NCBI RefSeq assembly: GCF_937919355.1
Contig: NZ_CALFSA010000016.1
Location: 1 to 47,187, forward strand
Direction of reading: 5' to 3'
Length of the DNA: 47,187 bases
DNA from: an uncultured Methanofollis sp.
GTDB taxonomy: Archaea; Halobacteriota; Methanomicrobia; Methanomicrobiales; Methanofollaceae
Made by a program: the position numbers and the translations under genes. Positions 41,683 to 47,187 of the stretch are shown here, piece after piece. Every line of letters starts with the position of its first letter. Within the stretch, counting starts at the first letter, position 1. The notes under the pieces were generated by a model. The model searched no databases and was not told the origin of the DNA. It was given only the letters and a program-made list of their open reading frames with translations.

Positions 41683-42756
41683 ATGGTACTTGCAGAGGTT
41701 CTCAACAGCTTGATCACGGTCTTCCTGATCCTCGTGATCATCTACATCGTGGCGCGTGGCGTCGTGATCATCCAGCCCTATGAGCAGGGCCTTCAGATCA
41801 GGCTTGGTAAATATATCGGAAGGCTCAACCCCGGTTTCCGCTGGGTCGTCCCCCTGATCACGGTCGTCGAGAAGATCGACCTCAGAACACAGGTGATGGA
41901 CGTCCCGTCACAGGAAGTGATCACGAAGGACAACTCCCCCACGAATGTCGACGCCATCGTGTATACCCGCGTGGTCGACCCGGAGAAGGCCTTCTTCGAG
42001 GTGGCGAACTACCGGATGGCAACGGTTGCCCTTGCCCAGACCAGCCTTCGCGGTATCATCGGCGACATGGAACTCGACGAGGTGCTCTACAACCGCGACC
42101 TGATCAACACAAAACTGCGTGATATCCTGGACCGGGAGACCGACCAGTGGGGCGTGAAGGTCGAGCGCGTGGAGATCAAGGAGGTCGACCCTGTCGGTGC
42201 GGTGAAGCAGGCGATGACCGAACAGACGTCCGCGGAGCGTGAGAGGCGTGCGGCCATCCTCCGGGCGGAGGGCGACAAGCGCTCGGCTATCCTCCGGGCC
42301 GAGGGGGAGAGGCAGTCCATGATCCTCCAGGCCGAGGGCGAAAGACAGAGCAAGGTCCTCCGCGCCGAGGGTGAACGTCTCTCGAAGATCCTCCAGGCGC
42401 AGGGCGAGGCCCAGGGACTGCGCATCCTCTCCCTCGGTTCCCGGCCTCTTGACAAGAAGGCGATCACCGTCCTCTCCCTCGACGCCCTGAAGCAGATGGC
42501 CGATGGGCAGGCGACGAAGATCATCTTCCCCTTCGAGGTGTCGAGCCTCATCAAGCAGAGCGCACGTTTCCTCGGGGCGACTGACGAGATGCCGGAGGAG
42601 GAGGGCGCTGCAGAGGTCGGGGAGATCGACGCATCGATCCTTGGCGAGGTCCCGAAGCCCGAGGAGGTCTCAAAGCTCCTCGAAATCCTTGAACAGAAAC
42701 TTGAGAAAGAGGAGTCTGTCGAGGACCTGAAGGCCGGGAAGAAAGAGGTACTCTAA
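41683..42756 (+). CDS. SPFH/stomatin-like protein with five 11-residue repeats
   Basis: 357 residues. An N-terminal membrane helix (about 4-28) is followed by the SPFH/Band 7 domain (about 28-190: GLQIRLGKYIGRLNPGFRW, DVPSQEVITKDNSPTNVDA, VEIKEVDPVGAVKQAM). Residues 192-246 are five tandem 11-residue repeats of the form ILRAEGERQSx (nt 42256-42420), an extended alpha/coiled region that lengthens the oligomer rod. The C-terminal segment is acidic. It scaffolds membrane microdomains with NfeD. Followed by T-rich sequence (about 42758-42765) that may terminate the operon. Confidence 0.93.
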   Translation: MVLAEVLNSLITVFLILVIIYIVARGVVIIQPYEQGLQIRLGKYIGRLNPGFRWVVPLITVVEKIDLRTQVMDVPSQEVITKDNSPTNVDAIVYTRVVDPEKAFFEVANYRMATVALAQTSLRGIIGDMELDEVLYNRDLINTKLRDILDRETDQWGVKVERVEIKEVDPVGAVKQAMTEQTSAERERRAAILRAEGDKRSAILRAEGERQSMILQAEGERQSKVLRAEGERLSKILQAQGEAQGLRILSLGSRPLDKKAITVLSLDALKQMADGQATKIIFPFEVSSLIKQSARFLGATDEMPEEEGAAEVGEIDASILGEVPKPEEVSKLLEILEQKLEKEESVEDLKAGKKEVL

Positions 42757-43097
42757 TCTTTTTTGGGTCTGGAAATATTTCCGGGACCTATTCCCATTTT
42801 TCCCTCTCGCACCATTGCTGTCAACATGGTCATCCATGAGGCAGGGTAGCGGGAGAAATTCCACAACAAAATTCCACAACAAAGATGCGAACCCCTCCTG
42901 TTCCGCTGACGTCGAGGTGAGGTTGATGAGGGCCAGAACAATTGCGTTGTCAAAGATTACAGGAGTAAACGCCGCGAAAAAGAGGTGGAGAGCGGCGAGA
43001 CGATTGAGGGGTTGAAGACGTGGTCTGTCTCAAAGGCCCCGTGATCTTATTCTGGTACAAAAACTATTTTTCCGGTTTCCAGAATATTTCCTGCCTC
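42757..43097. other. Intergenic gap with a 13-base tandem duplication
   Basis: 341 bases without a convincing gene. A perfect tandem duplication of AATTCCACAACAA occurs at 42857-42869 and 42870-42882. A short open frame (42815-43015) has no family-like features and no ribosome-binding site, so I do not call it. Confidence 0.45.
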
Positions 43098-43310
43098 TTA
43101 TCGGATCTTTCTCGTGCGGTACCACTCTTTGATATGCTCGTTGAAGTAGGTCCCGTGGGAAGAGGCCGTCATCAATTCCCGGTAGACCGACTCCGGGACG
43201 TCTGAATACTGGTAGAGAGAGCCGTTTGTGAACTCGATCTCCAGGGTGCCGGAGAGAGAACTGTACCCGACCGACTGGATGGTGCCGGAAGTGATCGCCT
43301 GCCGCAACAT
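43098..43310 (-). CDS. KTSC-domain protein
   Basis: 70 residues, essentially one KTSC domain: SGTIQSVGYSSLSGTLEIEF, then YQYSDVPESVYRELMTASSHG and YFNEHIKEWYRTRKI. The family is small and linked in the literature to nucleic-acid-related contexts, with no established function. The domain's Ser/Gly positions are kept. It stands alone between two intergenic gaps. Confidence 0.85.
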   Translation of the reverse strand: MLRQAITSGTIQSVGYSSLSGTLEIEFTNGSLYQYSDVPESVYRELMTASSHGTYFNEHIKEWYRTRKIR

Positions 43311-43482
43311 AGATCTGCTATGGTGCGTGTCTGTTGATATAACGTTCTACTCCGGGTTTTTGAACGCCGTCAGGCAGAGCGTGCGGTCCCCCGGGGTGGT
43401 AAAGGCCGGGGAGAATGAGTCAATATAGTCTTCTTTTTTGGGTGAATTTCAGTTCTGGTTCCCGGTCAGGTCTCCTCCGCCA

Positions 43483-43971
43483 TCAAGCCCCTTTCCATCC
43501 AAGGAACCGATACAGAAGAGTTGCAAGGCCGATATTCAGCGCCATCACGCAGGCGTAGATCACGCCGTTGGAGAGAGGTGTGTGCCAGTAGATGGCCGGC
43601 ACCATCGAGAGGCCAGAAGAGACGAGGAGAAACGGGAAGAAAAATCCGACGACGGAGACCTGAATGTTGCAGGCGAGAACGCGTCTGAAGCCGGGCGTCT
43701 CGCCTGATCGATTGGAGACGACGAAGGGTGGGACGAGCACCGCCACAGGCACCCCGAATGCCAGCGCCCCGATAAGAAGTGTCGGGGCGTCGGTCTGCAT
43801 GAGCAGGGTAAAACCGACCACGGTGACGAGGACGAGTATCCCGAGGCGGTGAAGGCGATCGCCCGTCCGTGTGAGAAGTGTATGGACACACCCGAGCAGC
43901 ACGAGCCCTATGAGGCAGGCGACGAGTTCAAAGAGTATCACGAGGAAGAGAAAGCCTTCGACGATGTCCAT
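43483..43971 (-). CDS. Membrane protein of unknown function, five TM helices
   Basis: 162 residues, mostly hydrophobic: helices at about 4-30, 43-61, 64-84, 101-124 and 134-155. A short hydrophilic loop VSNRSGETPGFRRV lies between helices 3 and 4. No recognised family or catalytic motif. Codon use is normal for the region. The end, LYRFLGWKGA, lies 27 bases before nothing recognisable. It could be a small transporter-like or sensory membrane protein. Confidence 0.7.
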   Translation of the reverse strand: MDIVEGFLFLVILFELVACLIGLVLLGCVHTLLTRTGDRLHRLGILVLVTVVGFTLLMQTDAPTLLIGALAFGVPVAVLVPPFVVSNRSGETPGFRRVLACNIQVSVVGFFFPFLLVSSGLSMVPAIYWHTPLSNGVIYACVMALNIGLATLLYRFLGWKGA

Positions 43972-44076
43972 TCAGGATCCTCGTGGAGATGATTGATGGA
44001 TTCTCTCTTGTATCTTTGCATGTGTCCCTCCCTCTCAAGGGGGGGTTTCATGCCTGTTTGCAAAAAAAAGGATCCC

Positions 44077-45381
44077 TCAGATATGGAGGAGATAGGGCAG
44101 GGCGATCAACCCGATCATCATGGAGAGGAGGATCCAGGAGACGAAGGTGACGATCGCCTGCCCGTACCGGCCCCATCCCCGCGGTTCGAGGACACGGTCG
44201 AGCCCTTCCTTGAGGATGTAGCCGCCGTCGAGGGGCACCATCGGGATGGCATTGAAGATCCCGACATTAATGTTGATCCAGGCCGACCAGAAGAGGAAGT
44301 GGACGACCCCCCAGAAGAAGGGGAAGGGCTCCTCGTAGTAGGCCGCGGCCGGGGTTTCGAAGGCGAGCACCTTCAACTGCTGCCCGCCGATGGACATGTC
44401 GAAGGGGATGGTGACGAAGCGCAGCCAGCCGATCGGCGAGAACATCTGCCCGACCATGCCCTGCACGCTTGCGGCGTCATAGTAGTAGATCCCCATGTAG
44501 CCTGATGTCCTCGGTCCCACCTGTCCGGTGATCGCCTCGGGCCATGCCGTGAGGTTGAGGGTGTGGTCTGTCCTGACGCCGTCTTTCTCGACGGTGAGGG
44601 CGAGACGGTCACCCGGCTCCGTCGTGTCGAGGGCCGCCGTCACCTCATCCCGCGTCGTGACCGGGACGCCGTTCACCTCTGTTATGACGCTCGGTGTCGG
44701 CACGCCCGCGCCATATGCCGGGCCCCCTTCATAGACCCCGTAGACCGCCGGGGTGTTGAGGGGCGTCGCCATCCCCACGACCAGGATGAAGAGCACGAAA
44801 CAGATGCCGCCGATGACGATGTTGTTCGTGATCCCGGCGCCAAGCATCCTCGCCTTCGGCCAGCCGTGGACACGCTCCGCGTCCTGCTCGTCGGGCTCGA
44901 CAAAGGCGCCGATCGGGATGACAGCATAGAGGAGGCCGGCGCTCTTCACCTTGATGTCCTCGATCCTGCAGAGGATGCCGTGGCCTGCCTCGTGGATCAC
45001 GAGAGTGAGGAAGAAGGCGAGCCAGACCGCGACGGTCGAGGGGACGTACTCGTTGATGCCGGGGAGGAGGAGGATATTCTGCGGCTTGTAGATCCCTGTC
45101 GGCTCGGGCTGGGTGACGAGGGTGATGTTGAAGGCGAAGACGAGCATGAGGGTCATCAGCACGGCCGAGATGACCACCATGACGACCCCGACCGTCCCGT
45201 AGACGCGGAGTATTCGGGAGAACGGCCTGAACCAGTCGAAGACCCCGACGTTCTCCGTCTTGATCATCATGATCGGGCCGTAGAAGTCGATATGATCAGC
45301 AAATTTCCCGGTCGCCTTCACGTATGCAGCTGCCAGGATATAGATGCCGAGAAGAAGTATGAGGATCGTTACCCAGTCCAT
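44077..45381 (-). CDS. Site-2-protease-type (M50) membrane metalloprotease with PDZ domain
   Basis: 434 residues. The zinc site HEAGH lies at 130-134 in a membrane helix (LTLVIHEAGHGILCR). The third ligand segment is NAIPMVPLDGGYILKEG near the C-terminus (about 380-396). A PDZ domain sits between them (about 225-280: PSVITEVNGVPVTTRDEV and PGDRLALTVEKDG). Several further helices flank these. It cleaves substrates within the membrane, often regulators or signal-peptide remnants. The target is not evident from its neighbours. Confidence 0.92.
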   Translation of the reverse strand: MDWVTILILLLGIYILAAAYVKATGKFADHIDFYGPIMMIKTENVGVFDWFRPFSRILRVYGTVGVVMVVISAVLMTLMLVFAFNITLVTQPEPTGIYKPQNILLLPGINEYVPSTVAVWLAFFLTLVIHEAGHGILCRIEDIKVKSAGLLYAVIPIGAFVEPDEQDAERVHGWPKARMLGAGITNNIVIGGICFVLFILVVGMATPLNTPAVYGVYEGGPAYGAGVPTPSVITEVNGVPVTTRDEVTAALDTTEPGDRLALTVEKDGVRTDHTLNLTAWPEAITGQVGPRTSGYMGIYYYDAASVQGMVGQMFSPIGWLRFVTIPFDMSIGGQQLKVLAFETPAAAYYEEPFPFFWGVVHFLFWSAWININVGIFNAIPMVPLDGGYILKEGLDRVLEPRGWGRYGQAIVTFVSWILLSMMIGLIALPYLLHI

Positions 45382-45580
45382 CTGAGAATAAGTGTGGTTG
45401 CCGCACCCAGATAAGGGTTCTCGCCGGTGAAGGCGGCACTGCTGCTCCCCGGGTCTTTATTCGGGTATTGCGTCGTAATCCCGGCTATCTGGATGTAATT
45501 GTGACATTATATATAAATTAGAGGAAAGGCCGGTGCCGGTCTGCCCAAAGGGTATTATGTCAACTCTTTTTTTGATGGGA
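45382..45580. promoter_or_regulatory. Intergenic region with a strong TATA-like box
   Basis: ACATTATATATAAATTAG at about 45504-45521 is one of the most TATA-like sequences in the window. Read leftward it could start an mRNA for the M50 protease with a long (about 100-base) leader. Read rightward it points at the 3' end of rnhB on the opposite strand, where no gene is present, so an antisense or small RNA is conceivable. Confidence 0.35.
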
Positions 45581-46222
45581 TCAGAAATCGCCGAGCGTCG
45601 TCTGGCGCCGACGGTCCATCAGCCGCACCACCGTCTCCCAGCTCTGCCGGGCGCATGCGGGAGGCATGCCGTGGCTCGTGATATAGCCTTTGAGGTACGC
45701 GATGGTCGCCGGGTCTGAGGGGTAGCCGCTCCCGATCTCCCCCTCTTTGGCGTGCAGCGCCTCGATCGCACGGTCCCGCGTCACCTTCGCGACGATGGAG
45801 GCGGCGGAGACGACAGGGAAGAGGGCGTCGCCGTGGTTGCGGGAGATGACCGTGCAGGCCCCACCGAGGAGTGCGGCGACTGTCGAACCGTATCGCTCCT
45901 CGTTCACGTCGCAGGCGTCGACATAGGCGGTCGGCGGGAGGGGTGCGAGGGTGCGGATAGCATCGGCATGCCCATGTGCCACCAGGACGTTCATCGTCAT
46001 CTCCTGCCGCAGGCGGTCGATCTCGGCCGCCGGTATCTCGACCACACCCCAGGGGAAAGACTCCGTGATCTCGGCATAGAGCCTCTCCCTCTGCCGCCGG
46101 GTGAGGGCCTTCGAGTCCCGTACACCGTCTGGCAGGTCGGTCTCCTTCTCGCACCCGACAGTCCCGACCACCATCGGACCGAGGACCGCACCTTTCCCGG
46201 CCTCATCGACGCCGCATATCAT
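45581..46222 (-). CDS. rnhB: Ribonuclease HII
   Basis: 213 residues. Cleaves the RNA strand of RNA-DNA hybrids and acts at ribonucleotides embedded in DNA. Active site: D6 and E7 in GVDEAGKGAVLGPMVV, and D102 in AYVDACDVNEERYG. Lys/Tyr residues and the C-terminal PIP-like motif (QTTLGDF, probably for PCNA binding) are present. A minus-strand TATA-like GAAATATCTT centred near 46249 suggests a leaderless start at ATG 46222. Divergent from trkA, with 56 bases between starts. Confidence 0.95.
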   Translation of the reverse strand: MICGVDEAGKGAVLGPMVVGTVGCEKETDLPDGVRDSKALTRRQRERLYAEITESFPWGVVEIPAAEIDRLRQEMTMNVLVAHGHADAIRTLAPLPPTAYVDACDVNEERYGSTVAALLGGACTVISRNHGDALFPVVSAASIVAKVTRDRAIEALHAKEGEIGSGYPSDPATIAYLKGYITSHGMPPACARQSWETVVRLMDRRRQTTLGDF

Positions 46223-46278
46223 GGGAAGAGAGTAGGATGCACAAGATATTTCAAGGCAGGGGCGGCAAACAGGTGTAG

Positions 46279-46956
46279 ATGTACCTCGTCATTGTGGGCC
46301 TCGGAGGGATCGGGCGGAACCTGACGGCGATATCTGCAGATCGTGGAGATTCTGTCGTCGTTATCGACCAGGACGAGTCGAAGTGCAATGATATCTTGGA
46401 CCACTATGATGTGCTTGCGATCACCGGCGACTCCACCGATAGTTCTGTTCTGGACGACGCTGGTATCGACCGTGCGCAGAGTCTTGTCGCCACCACGGGC
46501 GACGACGCCGTCAACCTGATGACCTGCTGGCTGGCAAAACGCTACAATGTCCCCAACGTCGTTTCCATCGTGAACCAGAAAGAGCACTCGGCGCTCTTCA
46601 AGGAGGTTGGCGTGAAGATCAGCGAGAACCCGGACGAACTCGTGGCAAACCGCCTGTATTACTGGGCAGAGAACCCAAACATGCAGCAACTCGCCTCCAT
46701 ACCTGGTGGGACCATCTTCGAGATCGTCGCGGAGGACGGGGCGCCGATCATCGATCACGAGATCAGGGAACTCGAGGTGAAGAACTTCGTCTTCATCGCT
46801 ATACGCCGTGCAGGTGGCGAACTGATCATCCCGAGCGGGCAGGTGAAGATCCGGCCGGGCGACAATATTACTGTCTTCACCAAGAAGGAAGCTGAGTCCG
46901 AGTGCCTTGAAATCCTCAACAGGCAGTTGAAAAAGTCAGAGGAACCGGCTCTGTAG
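46279..46956 (+). CDS. trkA: TrkA-type K+ transport regulatory subunit (RCK: TrkA-N + TrkA-C)
   Basis: 225 residues. Rossmann domain with GLGGIG (7-12), acidic D29 at the end of strand 2 (VVVIDQDESKC), and ATTGDDAVNLM. The TrkA-C ligand-binding domain follows (about 140-212: IFEIVAEDGAPIIDHEIREL and IRPGDNITVFTK). It binds NAD(H) or other nucleotides and gates a TrkH/KtrB-type potassium channel; that channel gene is not in the window. A GGTG site lies just before the start. Confidence 0.94.
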   Translation: MYLVIVGLGGIGRNLTAISADRGDSVVVIDQDESKCNDILDHYDVLAITGDSTDSSVLDDAGIDRAQSLVATTGDDAVNLMTCWLAKRYNVPNVVSIVNQKEHSALFKEVGVKISENPDELVANRLYYWAENPNMQQLASIPGGTIFEIVAEDGAPIIDHEIRELEVKNFVFIAIRRAGGELIIPSGQVKIRPGDNITVFTKKEAESECLEILNRQLKKSEEPAL

Positions 46957-47187
46957 ATCCACACTCTTCCGGGGGACTATCGTCCCCGGTCCCCTGGGTT
47001 CAGGATAGGCCGGGAACGGCAATCTCAGACCTCAACATTTTCCCGATCATTCTTTCCCGCTCCTATCCTGATTTTGGGAACGACCGAAGTGAGCATGAGA
47101 AGATCTCTGATCTTCGCTGTGCGAGTTCCAGCGAGCATGAGAAGATCTCTGATCTTCGCTGTGCGAGTTCCAGCGAGCATGAGAAGA
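46957..47187 (+). repeat. Repeat-family head and 42-base tandem array at the right edge
   Basis: After trkA come an inverted head (GTTCAGGATAGG near 46999-47010) and a plus-strand head (CCTATCCTGATTTTGGGAAC near 47062-47081). A perfect 42-base tandem repeat then begins at 47091. Copies start at 47091, 47133 and 47175, the last cut by the window edge. Each unit begins GAGCATGAGAAGA and holds the hairpin GAAGATC-TCT-GATCTTC (47099-47115 and 47141-47157), followed by CGAGTTCCAGC. Confidence 0.8.

Noticed and set aside
42815..43015. 66-codon small protein gene between SPFH and KTSC genes
   Set aside because: Contains the tandem duplication, has no start signal and no recognisable domain.
47091..47187. 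CRISPR array
   Set aside because: The repeats are contiguous 42-base tandem copies with no unique spacers, and no cas gene is nearby.

Overview
The window looks like a GC-rich chromosome segment of a methanogenic archaeon, most likely of the order Methanomicrobiales (Methanofollis/Methanoculleus-like; the genus is inferred). The evidence is archaeal throughout: RNA polymerase with split large subunits (rpoH-rpoB2-rpoB1-rpoA1-rpoA2) followed by ribosomal protein L30e and archaeal KH-only NusA, an archaeal class I CCA-adding enzyme, TATA boxes 25-27 bases upstream of several leaderless start codons, and methanogen-type sensory and roadblock proteins. There are no insertion sequences, rRNA genes or CRISPR arrays. 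Two tRNA genes are present, Lys(TTT) and Pro(GGG).

Layout. 1-8911: the tail of an unknown gene, a DHA2-type MFS exporter, a thpR-cca pair on the minus strand, and a tightly coupled glutaredoxin-nrdD-DUF1786 operon. The anaerobic ribonucleotide reductase carries an intein with a decayed homing endonuclease, and no C-terminal zinc/glycyl-radical domain is visible. 9109-9891: a receiver-PAS protein. 9907-15714: a four-gene minus-strand operon with 4-base overlaps, encoding a signal-peptide/TM protein, a 1057-residue tubulin/FtsZ-superfamily protein, a multi-TM GTPase and a small exported protein. This is the best candidate for a little-described envelope-associated cytoskeletal system. 15875-20081: a PAP2 phosphatase, then an exported Ig-like protein + FtsX permease + ABC ATPase operon. 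20028-25821: SDR dehydrogenase, chagasin-like lipoprotein, PLP aminotransferase, DUF475/TerC-like membrane protein, a repeat-filled gap, small membrane and VOC proteins, and a relic of an MFS gene. 25897-34122: the RNA polymerase operon. 34198-38908: tRNA-Lys, a PsiE-like protein, and a signalling module (response regulator, roadblock, duplicated-domain protein, TM-roadblock-like protein, MinD, small TM coiled-coil protein). 39298-47187: tRNA-Pro, DUF89 protein, TPR protein, NfeD-SPFH pair, KTSC protein, membrane protein, M50 protease, RNase HII, TrkA, and a tandem repeat array that runs off the right edge.

Themes. Several intergenic gaps (about 1.7, 23.8-24.4, 39.0 and 47.1 kb) hold members of one modular repeat family. 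Its members have a head resembling CTATCCTGAT, a GAG-rich spacer, and hairpins whose stems differ in sequence but whose loops are mostly three bases. Leaderless starts supported by TATA spacing changed several start choices. The rpoB2 start appears to be a non-standard CTG codon that restores the 35 N-terminal residues missing from the longest conventional ORF.
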